A stretch of DNA of 8,966 nt from Myxococcales bacterium (GTDB taxonomy: Bacteria; Myxococcota; Myxococcia; Myxococcales; Myxococcaceae), in assembly GCA_009885595.1 (NCBI GenBank), contig VFKJ01000797.1:1-8966 (forward strand), in the 5' to 3' direction. Positions 1-8,724 of the stretch are shown here, in pieces. The first letter of the stretch is position 1; each line of letters starts with the position of its first letter. Under the pieces are notes generated by a model. It was not told the origin of the DNA. It ran no database searches and was given only the letters and a program-made list of their open reading frames with translations. A program made the translations under genes and the position numbers.

Positions 1-28
1 GTCACGTCGGCCCCGCGCGCCTCTGACG

Positions 29-2245
<2,217 letters not shown>

Positions 2246-2304
2246 CGGTTCGCTTCCTGCGCTCCGCTGGTCCCCGGCTGATCCCTCCGTGATACACGCA
2301 AGGC

Positions 2305-2308
2305 AGGG
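2305..2308 (+). promoter_or_regulatory. Ribosome binding site of the hybrid histidine kinase gene
   Basis: AGGG lies six bases before the ATG at 2315, within the purine-rich stretch AAGGCAGGG. It supports the chosen start. The 69-bp gap between this gene and the kinase before it shows no hairpin or convincing promoter, so the two could share a transcript. Confidence 0.6.
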
Positions 2309-2314
2309 CTCTCG

Positions 2315-4750
2315 ATGACGGACACGAACCAGGTGCTCCTCGTAGGTGGCAGTGACGCCGATGCCACGCGCATCGGCGAAGTCCTGCGCGCCGCGGGGCA
2401 CCCGGCCGAAGTGCTCCGAGCCCGCGGGCTCGACCAGGCGGGAAAGGTGCTCGCCTCGAAGCCGCCGCTGCTCTGCCTGGTGGTCGCGCTGGACGAGGGG
2501 GTGGCCCCGGCGCCCGAGTGGCGCGCCCTGCTCGACCGCGCCGGCCTCGACGCCCCCCTGCTCGCGCTCGGAGAGCTCGAGCAGGAGCCCACCATCGCCC
2601 GCTGGCTGGCGGAAGGTGCGCACGACTGGCTCTTCCGCCCGCACCTCTCCGGGCTCTCCGCGGTGCTGGTGCGCCTCGCCCGCGAGCGCCGCGAGGCGGC
2701 CACCCGCGAAGCCGCCGAGCGCCGCTGGCGCGAGAGCACCAGCGAGCTGGTGGCGCTCGCCCGCAGCCCACGCTTCCGCGGCGATGACTTGAAGGCCGCG
2801 CTGACCGAGATCGACGAGGCCGCGGTGCGGGGCATCAACGCCGCCCGGTGCGGGGTCTGGCTCTTCGACGAGGCGCGCACCACCATCAGCCAGCTCGACG
2901 TCTTCGACACGCGCTCGGGCACGCACTCGTCTGGCAAGCAGCTGGCGGTCAGCGAGCACCGCGTCTGGGTCGAGGCGCTCCAGTCGCAGCGGCTGCTCGC
3001 CGTCTCCGACGTCCGCAACGACGAGCGCACCCGCTCTCTGGTCGAGGTCTCCTTCGGGCCGTCCGGCGTGGGCGCCACCATCGACGTCGCCCTGCGCCTG
3101 CGGGGCGAGCTGGTCGGCGCGCTCTGCCTCGAGCACGTCGGCGGGCCTCGCCGCTGGCACCCCGGTGAAGAGTCCTTCGCGGGCGCGCTGGCTGATCTCG
3201 TCTCCCTCGCCCTCGAAGGCGCGGAGCGCTTTCGCGCCGAGTCCGCCCTGCTGGAATCGCAGCGCCGCTTCAAGGATCTCTTCGAGCACTCGAACGACTC
3301 CCTCGTGCTCTACCGGGTCGAGCCCGGCGGCCGGGTGGTCTGCGAAGACCTGAACCGCGCCTGCGAGCAGCTCAGCGGGCTTTCGCGCGCGCAGGCCATC
3401 GGGCGCTCCGCCACCGACGCCTTGTCCCCCGCCGCGGCGCAGCTCCTCGAGGCCCGCTGGGGCGAGGCCATTCGCACCAGGTCGGTGCTGGTCTTCGAGC
3501 ACGAGCTGCCGCTGCCGGCGGGGCTGCGCTGGGTGAACACCGCGCTGGTGCCGATGATCGACGACGCCGGCCACGTCTACCGCCTGGCGGCCATCTCCCG
3601 CGACGTCACCCGGGCGCGCGAGGCCGAGGCGCTGCAGCGCAGCCTCGAGGCGCAGATCGCCGAGTCGCAGAAGAGCGATGCGCTCGCGCGGCTCGCCTCG
3701 CACATCGCGCACGACGTGAACAACCTGCTCACGGTGATCGTCGCCCACGCGCAGCGCCTCCAGGGCGTGCCGGGCAAGTCTGCGGAGGTGGCGCAGGCGA
3801 TTCTCCAGGCCACCGGGCGCGGGCGCGAGCTCACCCAGCAGGTGCTCACCTTCGGCCGCCGCCGTCCGCCCGAGCGCAAGCCGCTCGAGCTGGGCCCGCT
3901 GGTGCACGAGACGCTCAAGCTGCTCGAGCCCACCGCCGGCGGCATCACCCTGCGCGAGTCCGTCGCGCCGCGCGTGCCCCGCGTGCTCGCCGATGCGGGC
4001 CAGCTGCACCAGGTGCTCACCAACCTCTGCACCAACGCGCTGCAGGCGATGCCCTCGGGCAAGGGCACCCTCACCGTCACCCTCGAGCCGGTGGAGGTCG
4101 ACTTCGCCTTCGCCTCCCGCCACCCCCCGCTGGAGGCCGGCGCGTGGGTGCGCCTGACCGTGGCCGACGATGGGGTGGGCATGGACGAGCTCACCAGCCA
4201 CCGCATCTTCGAGCCCTTCTTCTCCACCCGCCTCGATGGCAGCGGCACCGGCCTGGGGCTGGCGGTGGTGCAGAGCATCGTGCAGGGCCACGACGGCGCG
4301 GTGGTGGTGGACAGCGCGCCCGGCCGCGGCACCGCCTTCCACGTCTACCTGCGCTCGCTCACCGAAGAGCTCACCCGGCCCGGCACCGGCCAGCACCTCA
4401 TGCTGGTCGACGATCACCCGGGCATGGCGCGCGTCTCGGCCCGCCTGCTGGAGACGCTGGGCTACCGCACCACGGTGTTCGACGACCCCCGCGAGGCGCT
4501 CAAGGCGTTCCGCGCTGCGCCCAGGGGCTTCGACGCGGTGCTCACCGATCTCTCCATGCCGCAGATGAGCGGCGAAGAGTTCACCCGCTCGCTGCGAGAG
4601 CTGCGCCCCGAGGTGCCGGTGATCGTCTCCTCGGGCATGGCCTCGGAGCTCGACGATGCCGCCCGCCAGCGACTGCGCATCAGCGCGGTGCTGGTCAAGC
4701 CGTGGCGCCTCGAAGAGGCGGTGGCCGCGCTGCAGCGCGCGCTCGGCTGA
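2315..4750 (+). CDS. Hybrid sensor histidine kinase (degenerate receiver-GAF-PAS-HisKA-HATPase-receiver)
   Basis: Probably a soluble hybrid histidine kinase, as no membrane segment is visible in its 811 residues. Domain order: a receiver-like fold at about 5-125 without the usual acidic and lysine residues; GAF at about 150-305; PAS at about 315-435; a short coiled stretch; HisKA with the H-box HIAHDVNN, phospho-acceptor H466; HATPase with the N-box around N574, G1 box DDGVGM (618-623), F-box FEPFFSTR (632-639) and G2 box GSGTGLGLA (642-650); and a C-terminal receiver at about 693-810 with D699/D700, phospho-acceptor D745, S772/S773 and K795. The kinase can therefore pass phosphate from H466 to its own D745 and probably on to a histidine phosphotransferase or partner regulator. 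None is encoded here. The GAF and PAS domains suggest a small-molecule or redox input, but the ligand cannot be read from sequence. It lies between two other sensor genes on the same strand, which suggests a shared signalling role. Confidence 0.94.
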   Translation: MTDTNQVLLVGGSDADATRIGEVLRAAGHPAEVLRARGLDQAGKVLASKPPLLCLVVALDEGVAPAPEWRALLDRAGLDAPLLALGELEQEPTIARWLAEGAHDWLFRPHLSGLSAVLVRLARERREAATREAAERRWRESTSELVALARSPRFRGDDLKAALTEIDEAAVRGINAARCGVWLFDEARTTISQLDVFDTRSGTHSSGKQLAVSEHRVWVEALQSQRLLAVSDVRNDERTRSLVEVSFGPSGVGATIDVALRLRGELVGALCLEHVGGPRRWHPGEESFAGALADLVSLALEGAERFRAESALLESQRRFKDLFEHSNDSLVLYRVEPGGRVVCEDLNRACEQLSGLSRAQAIGRSATDALSPAAAQLLEARWGEAIRTRSVLVFEHELPLPAGLRWVNTALVPMIDDAGHVYRLAAISRDVTRAREAEALQRSLEAQIAESQKSDALARLASHIAHDVNNLLTVIVAHAQRLQGVPGKSAEVAQAILQATGRGRELTQQVLTFGRRRPPERKPLELGPLVHETLKLLEPTAGGITLRESVAPRVPRVLADAGQLHQVLTNLCTNALQAMPSGKGTLTVTLEPVEVDFAFASRHPPLEAGAWVRLTVADDGVGMDELTSHRIFEPFFSTRLDGSGTGLGLAVVQSIVQGHDGAVVVDSAPGRGTAFHVYLRSLTEELTRPGTGQHLMLVDDHPGMARVSARLLETLGYRTTVFDDPREALKAFRAAPRGFDAVLTDLSMPQMSGEEFTRSLRELRPEVPVIVSSGMASELDDAARQRLRISAVLVKPWRLEEAVAALQRALG

Positions 4751-4895
4751 CCTCTTCGAAGCATCAGGTAGTAGAGACTTGAAAGCCTCGAACCAGCGTC
4801 ATTGATGACTCGAGCTGCGCGCGCGGCGGCAGCCCGGTAGCGAAGAGCGTCGATGGAAGGCAACGACCGGCAGCGCTGGTACCTTGAAGGGCACG
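4751..4895 (+). other. Intergenic region before the GAF-PAS-GAF gene
   Basis: This 145-bp gap is the longest non-coding stretch in the window. It holds an 8-bp palindrome CTTCGAAG (4754-4761) and TTGAAA (4779-4784), a weak -35 match whose best partner 16 bp on (ATTGAT, 4801-4806) matches the -10 consensus at only three positions. No terminator hairpin is seen after the histidine kinase gene. A separate promoter for the sensor gene is possible but not shown. Confidence 0.4.
4886..4891 (+). promoter_or_regulatory. Ribosome binding site that favours the ATG at 4896
   Basis: GAAGGG lies four bases before the ATG at 4896. The alternative TTG start at 4884 has no comparable purine-rich site upstream, and the Shine-Dalgarno sequence would lie inside its coding region. 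The ATG start is therefore preferred, giving 488 rather than 492 residues. Confidence 0.55.
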
Positions 4896-6362
4896 ATGGC
4901 GCGAAGGCCACCAGAGATCCCCGTCAACGAGCAGGCTCGCCTGCTCAAGCTGGGGGAGTACCAGGTGCTCGACACCGCCCCTGAGCCTTCCTTCGACGCC
5001 CTCACCGCGCTGACCGCGTACGTGGCGGGCACCCGCATGGCGCTGGTGTCGCTGGTCGACGCGCACCGCGTCTGGTTCAAGTCGCGTCACGGCATCGACG
5101 TCACCGAGCAGTCGCGCGACACCTCGTTCTGCGCGCACGTGGTGGCCAACGAGGTGCACCTGCTGGTGCCCGACGCCACCCTCGACCCGCGCTTCGCCGA
5201 CTACCCCGCGGTGACGGGCGAGCCGAACGTTCGCTTCTACGTGGGCTTCCCGCTGCGCACCTCCGACGGCTTCGTGCTCGGCACCCTGTGCGCGTTAGAC
5301 CCGCAGCCCCGCGAGCTCACCTCGCAGCAGCGCGAGCTGCTCAGATCGCTCGCGCACCTGGTGGTGGACCAGCTCGAGATGCGGCGCCAGGGCCTGCAGC
5401 TGCGCACCCGCCAGCACGCGCTGCAGAGCGATCTGCGTCACACCTCTGACGAGGCCTCGCGCCTGCAGAGCATCCTCTCCAGCGCCAGCCTGGCCATCAT
5501 CGAGACCAACCCCGATGGCGTGATTCGGGAGTTCAACCCCGCGGCGGAGCGCCTGATCGGCTACGCCGCCGACGAGCTGGTGGGCAAGACCACGCCCCTG
5601 GTGTTCCACGATCGCCTCGAGGTGACCGCGCGCGCCAAGGAGCTCACCCGCGAGCTGGGCGTGCTGGTCGAACCGGGCTTCGGCGTCTTCAAGGCGAGGC
5701 TCGAGCGCGGGCTGACGGACGATCGCGAGTGGATCTACGTTCGAAAAGACGGCTCACGCTTCCCCGCGCACCTGTCGCTCTCGATGCGCCGCGATCTCAC
5801 CGGGGAGATCATCGGCTACCTGGGCATCCTCAGTGACCTGAGCGCGCGCCGGGAGATCGAACACCGGCTGCGCCACCACGGCTCGGTGCTGCAGCTCGGC
5901 TCGGACGTGGCGCGGGCCTTCGCCACCACTGCCTCGCTGCCGCGCGCGCTGCAGGCCTGCGCGGAGGCCATGGTCACCAACCTCGACGCCGCCTTCGCCC
6001 GCATCTGGACGCTCGACGAGAAGGAGAACGTGCTGGTGCTGCGGGCCAGCGCCGGCCAGTACACCCACCTCGATGGTCCGCACGCGCGCGCGCCGGTGGG
6101 CAAGTTCAAGATCGGGCTCATCGCCCAGAACCGCCTGCCGCACCTGACGAACTCGGTGATCGACGACCCAGAGATCTCGGATCGCGAGTGGGCGCGCCGC
6201 GAGGGCATGGTGTCCTTCGCGGGGTACCCGATGTTGCTGGGAGACCGGGTGATCGGGGTGCTGGCGATGTTCGCCCGCCACCCGCTCTCACCCACCGTGC
6301 TCGAGGCGCTCGCCGTAGTGGCCACCAACGCCGCCGTGTGGATCGAGCACCACGACGACTGA
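4896..6362 (+). CDS. GAF-PAS-GAF sensor protein without an output domain
   Basis: Cytoplasmic sensor-only protein of 488 residues. The first GAF domain (about 20-160) is of the common stand-alone type and shows LDTAPEPSFDALT, SLVDAHRVWFKSRHG, DTSFCAH, VPDATLDPRFADYP, VRFYVGFPL and GTLCALDPQPREL. A helical linker (about 160-190) joins it to a PAS domain with PAC tail (about 187-318: NPDGVIREFNPAAERLIGY, then WIYVRKDGSRFPAHLSL). A second, more divergent GAF domain (about 330-486) ends the protein. Relatives with this layout usually continue into HisKA/HATPase, GGDEF or further PAS modules. Here the frame stops at IEHHDD with no remnant downstream, and the next gene faces it 2 bp away. It probably acts by binding a ligand and a partner, possibly the histidine kinase 145 bp upstream, but this is inference. 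ATG 4896 is preferred over TTG 4884 because of the GAAGGG ribosome site. Confidence 0.9.
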   Translation: MARRPPEIPVNEQARLLKLGEYQVLDTAPEPSFDALTALTAYVAGTRMALVSLVDAHRVWFKSRHGIDVTEQSRDTSFCAHVVANEVHLLVPDATLDPRFADYPAVTGEPNVRFYVGFPLRTSDGFVLGTLCALDPQPRELTSQQRELLRSLAHLVVDQLEMRRQGLQLRTRQHALQSDLRHTSDEASRLQSILSSASLAIIETNPDGVIREFNPAAERLIGYAADELVGKTTPLVFHDRLEVTARAKELTRELGVLVEPGFGVFKARLERGLTDDREWIYVRKDGSRFPAHLSLSMRRDLTGEIIGYLGILSDLSARREIEHRLRHHGSVLQLGSDVARAFATTASLPRALQACAEAMVTNLDAAFARIWTLDEKENVLVLRASAGQYTHLDGPHARAPVGKFKIGLIAQNRLPHLTNSVIDDPEISDREWARREGMVSFAGYPMLLGDRVIGVLAMFARHPLSPTVLEALAVVATNAAVWIEHHDD

Positions 6363-6368
6363 GCTCAG
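6359..6368. repeat. 10-bp palindrome spanning two convergent stop codons
   Basis: CTGAGCTCAG is a perfect palindrome. It holds the TGA stop of the GAF-PAS-GAF gene (6360-6362) and, on the minus strand, the TGA stop of the LysM gene (complement of 6365-6367). Only two bases separate the genes, and no terminator fits between them, so the two transcripts should run into each other or overlap. Confidence 0.75.
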
Positions 6369-7060
6369 CGCTGCTGGTGGATCGCCATGATGGGGTAGCG
6401 CATCTGCGAGTAGCTCACCTTTTGGCTGCCGTCGGGGTTCACGTTGTTCGAGCCGATGAAGAGCGGCCGCCCGTTCTGCCACCCCGCGAAGAGCACCACG
6501 TGCTGGCCGCCGGGGGTGCGCATCGAGACCACGTCACCGGGGCGCGCCTGGCTGAGCGAGACGCGGCGGAAGTTCGGGTCGCGATCGAGGTTGCCCATCA
6601 GGCCGTAGACCGAGGCGCTGCCCTGGCTCTGGCGAATCTGGCCCGAAGCGATGAGCGTGCCGGAGACGAAGTTGGCGCAGTTGACGTTGTTGGGCACCCA
6701 GTCCTGCATCGCGCGGCCGACGGGGTTGCCCGAGACCTTCAGGTCGCGCGCGTTCCAGCCGAGGTACTGGCGCGCGAGATCGTACGGGCGGCTCGCGCCG
6801 GCGGGACGCGGCGAAGTGTCGGGCGCACCCGAAGGCCCCGAGGGCGCCGACGGGCGGGAAGGCTGCGAGGGCCGGGAAGCGCCGGGCTTGGCGCTGGTGA
6901 ACTCGTCGCGCGACCCGGGCACGTTGAGGGTGCGCCCCGCGTAGATGAGGTTCGGGTTGGAGATGGTCGGGTTCGACTTCATCAGCGACGACACCGAGGT
7001 GCCGTAGCGCTGGGCGATGCCTGACAACGTGTCTCCGGTACGAATGCGGTAAGCGCTCAT
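6365..7060 (-). CDS. LysM domain plus CHAP/NlpC-P60-like protein, probable peptidoglycan hydrolase
   Basis: Small 231-residue protein that probably binds and cuts peptidoglycan. An N-terminal LysM domain (about 3-48: YRIRTGDTLSGIAQRYG, then NPNLIYAGRTLNVP) binds N-acetylglucosamine-containing glycans. A low-complexity Ser/Pro/Gly/Arg linker (about 52-91) follows. The C-terminal domain (about 92-231) carries NCANFVSG with candidate nucleophile C128, the turn ARPGDVVSM, and GGQHVVLFAG with candidate histidine H187. This order is typical of CHAP and NlpC/P60 cysteine peptidases or amidases. There is no signal peptide: LysM begins at residue 3, and the in-frame sequence upstream offers no start codon or hydrophobic segment. 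It may therefore leave the cell by a dedicated system, act after lysis, or act inside. No Shine-Dalgarno site precedes the ATG, which fits a leaderless transcript. Catalytic assignments come from motif spacing and are moderately sure. Confidence 0.88.
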   Translation of the reverse strand: MSAYRIRTGDTLSGIAQRYGTSVSSLMKSNPTISNPNLIYAGRTLNVPGSRDEFTSAKPGASRPSQPSRPSAPSGPSGAPDTSPRPAGASRPYDLARQYLGWNARDLKVSGNPVGRAMQDWVPNNVNCANFVSGTLIASGQIRQSQGSASVYGLMGNLDRDPNFRRVSLSQARPGDVVSMRTPGGQHVVLFAGWQNGRPLFIGSNNVNPDGSQKVSYSQMRYPIMAIHQQR

Positions 7061-7069
7061 GGTGAAGAG

Positions 7070-7090
7070 ATTATCGGGTTGGGCAACCCG
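7070..7090 (-). promoter_or_regulatory. Candidate promoter and operator of the LysM gene
   Basis: On the minus strand, GATAAT (complement of 7070-7075) resembles a -10 box and ends nine bases before the ATG, so transcription would start within about three bases of the start codon. A 7-bp inverted repeat with a 2-bp spacer (7075-7090, CGGGTTG/CAACCCG) overlaps its upstream edge, in the place a repressor would occupy. No good -35 box is seen at 16-18 bp spacing (GAATCC at 17), so strength or sigma-factor use is uncertain. Confidence 0.4.
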
Positions 7091-7110
7091 GCGGATTCGT
7101 TGATTCTTGG

Positions 7111-7158
7111 AAAAAGTGAACGCGTCGCAGAGGCGCCTTCGTAAGTCCGCGGCGCCTC
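7111..7158 (-). terminator. Candidate terminator hairpin downstream of the outer-membrane protein gene
   Basis: A perfect 8-bp stem, GAGGCGCC (7130-7137) and GGCGCCTC (7151-7158), has a 13-base loop. It lies 32 bp beyond the stop of the minus-strand gene that ends at 7190. On that strand a run of five T follows (complement of 7111-7115), but 14 bases after the stem, which is further than in a standard intrinsic terminator. It would separate that gene from the LysM gene, which has its own promoter-like site. Confidence 0.4.
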
Positions 7159-7189
7159 GACATGAAGTGTTCGGCCTACATCGGCGCCT

Positions 7190-8698
7190 TCAGCGCTCGA
7201 AGTCGACCCCGGCGCCCGCGGAGAAGGACACGCCGCGGATCAGCGAGCCATCGACCTGGGGGAAGAAGACGGTGCCGCCCTCGCCCAGCACGTAGAAGCT
7301 GGGGAAGAGGCGCCAGCGCAGGCCGGCGTTGAAGGCGAAGCGCGGCTGCTGCGCGACCCCCAGGATGGTGGTGCGCGCGGTGAGGAAGAACCAATCGTCC
7401 AGCAGGGCGATCGACAGGCCGCCGTCGAGGTCGAGGCGGTTCCAGAAGAAGTACTCGGCCGCCGCATCGAAGCTGATGCGGGTGCCGATGCCGACGCGCA
7501 GCTCGCCGAAGACCGAGAGGCCGTCGGGCAGCAGGGCGCTGCCGATGGACTCGCCGCGGTAGCCGAGATCGACGAAGCGTTGCAGCTCGTACATCGGGCC
7601 GAAGAACCCGTGGCGGAAGCCGCCCGCCTGCTTGCGCAGCTCGACGCGGGTGGAGAAGCCGATCTCCTTCACGTTGGCGTCGAGCGCCATGCCGACCAAC
7701 AGGCCGAGGTCGCCGGTCTCGTTGGCGCGCGTGCCGGTGCCGGCCATCACCATCCACCGCAGCTCTTTGCTGCGCACCAGCACCGCGCTGGCGTCGAGGT
7801 GCAGCAGCGTCACCGGCGGCAGGGTGAGCGGCGCGACTGCACGATCGGGCCTGAAGGGCCGCCCCGCGAGGTTGGCGTCGTGCACCAGCTCGATCGCGAG
7901 CAGGTAGCGATCCTTCAGGGTGGGGTCCGGGGAGAAGGTGCCGCCGATGTCCCAGGCGAGCTCGCCCGCGAAGAGCCGGGCGCCGAGAATGTCCGAGGCG
8001 AAGAACTCGGCCCGCACCGGCCCCGCGCGCAACACCGCGGTCCCGCTGGCCGGGTGATAATCAGGGTTGGCCTGGTTGCCGTAGCGCCACACCAGGTGGC
8101 CCAGGCCCAGTGACTTCTTCCGCGCGGGGCCCAGGCGCAGGTGAAAGACGCTGGTGTCCTTCGCGATGCGCAGCGATTGCAGAATCTGTCCGAAGTCGGA
8201 GAGCTCGTCCCAGTCGGCGCCGCGCAGCACCTCGCCCACGTCGCTTGGGCGGTTGAGCGCCGGCGTGTCGATGAGGCGCAGGCGGAAGGTCGGACCCAGC
8301 TCGATGCCGAAGACGTCACCGACGCCGAAGCCGATGACGGGGTGCAGCGCGGTCATCAGGTCGAAGCCGTTCTCTGCGAAGCCCGAAGGGAAGAGGCCTA
8401 AGTCCGCCTCGGCGGCCCCGTGAAGAGTGAGCTGCGAGGGGGCTTCCACCCCGGCGTCAGCGGCCGGCGGGGGGGCCGGAGTGGCGGTCACCACGGGCCC
8501 GCTCACCGGCGGCGGCACGATGGGCTGGGGCTGGGGCTGCGGCGCGGGGCTGGAGTCTGGGGGCGGGAGCGGCACCGCGAGGTGCAACACGGGCTCAGGC
8601 CTGCCCTGAGCGCTGTCGAAGGGCCCACCGTCGACCGCGTCGTCCACGCCGCCGTCCGGGAGGCTCGCCGAGGCAAGGAGGAGGAGCGCGAGCCACAT
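7190..8698 (-). CDS. Secreted Pro-rich protein with outer-membrane beta-barrel-like body, function unknown
   Basis: A 502-residue protein not recognised as a named family. It begins with a short hydrophobic signal-like segment (MWLALLLLASASL, 1-13). Next come residues 26-36 (PFDSAQGRPEP), encoded by an inserted palindromic repeat, and a Pro/Gln/Ala-rich spacer (about 42-82) that includes PQPQPQP, encoded by a short tandem hexamer. From about 90 to the end, alternating polar and hydrophobic stretches with many aromatic and glycine residues (for example VIGFGVGDVFGIELGPTFRLRL, FDAAAEYFFWN, LDDWFFLTARTTILGV, FAFNAGLRWRLFPSFYVLGEGG) look like strands of an outer-membrane barrel. It ends GAGVDFER, not in a canonical terminal Phe. 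The ATG at 8698 is chosen because it directly precedes the signal segment; the ribosome site is weak. The partial gene upstream ends 26 bp away on the same strand, so the two are probably cotranscribed. Role possibly porin-like or structural, uncertain. Confidence 0.8.
   Translation of the reverse strand: MWLALLLLASASLPDGGVDDAVDGGPFDSAQGRPEPVLHLAVPLPPPDSSPAPQPQPQPIVPPPVSGPVVTATPAPPPAADAGVEAPSQLTLHGAAEADLGLFPSGFAENGFDLMTALHPVIGFGVGDVFGIELGPTFRLRLIDTPALNRPSDVGEVLRGADWDELSDFGQILQSLRIAKDTSVFHLRLGPARKKSLGLGHLVWRYGNQANPDYHPASGTAVLRAGPVRAEFFASDILGARLFAGELAWDIGGTFSPDPTLKDRYLLAIELVHDANLAGRPFRPDRAVAPLTLPPVTLLHLDASAVLVRSKELRWMVMAGTGTRANETGDLGLLVGMALDANVKEIGFSTRVELRKQAGGFRHGFFGPMYELQRFVDLGYRGESIGSALLPDGLSVFGELRVGIGTRISFDAAAEYFFWNRLDLDGGLSIALLDDWFFLTARTTILGVAQQPRFAFNAGLRWRLFPSFYVLGEGGTVFFPQVDGSLIRGVSFSAGAGVDFER
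8592..8624 (-). repeat. Palindromic repeat inserted in frame in a coding region
   Basis: The plus strand reads GCTCAGG (8593-8599), loop CCTGC, CCTGAGC (8605-8611), then GCTGTCGAAGGGCC. On the coding strand this encodes PFDSAQGRPEP. From memory, the core CTTCGACAGCGCTCAGGGCAGG matches a short repeat family widespread in bacterial genomes, often annotated by accident as FDSAQG or FDRLRANG peptides. Here it lies between the signal peptide and the Pro-rich spacer of a secreted protein and keeps the frame. Exact element borders cannot be set from one copy. Confidence 0.7.
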
Positions 8699-8724
8699 CG
8701 CCCGGCAGCCTAACCGCTACGCGC

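Noticed and set aside
4779..4807. TTGAAA with a weak -10-like partner, considered as a promoter of the sensor gene
   Set aside because: The -10 match is only three of six at any reasonable spacing, too weak to list as a separate promoter.
4805..4840. Eleven-codon Ala/Arg-rich frame in the gap before the sensor gene, considered as a leader peptide
   Set aside because: It has no ribosome site and no following attenuator-like hairpins. Such a frame arises easily by chance in this GC-rich sequence.
6188..7024. Plus-strand frame of 278 codons across the convergent junction
   Set aside because: It overlaps the end of the GAF-PAS-GAF gene and most of the LysM gene. Its translation is Arg/Ala/Val-rich with no domain, while both overlapped frames have recognisable domains.
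7580..8113. Plus-strand frame of 177 codons antisense to the outer-membrane protein gene
   Set aside because: Composition is typical of a shadow frame (Ala, Arg, Gly, His, Glu), and there is no motif or ribosome site. The opposite strand has a signal peptide and strand-like pattern.
8522..8538. Tandem GGGGCT hexamers, considered as a phase-variable repeat
   Set aside because: Fewer than three full units, and a 6-bp unit keeps the frame. It simply encodes the PQPQPQP spacer.
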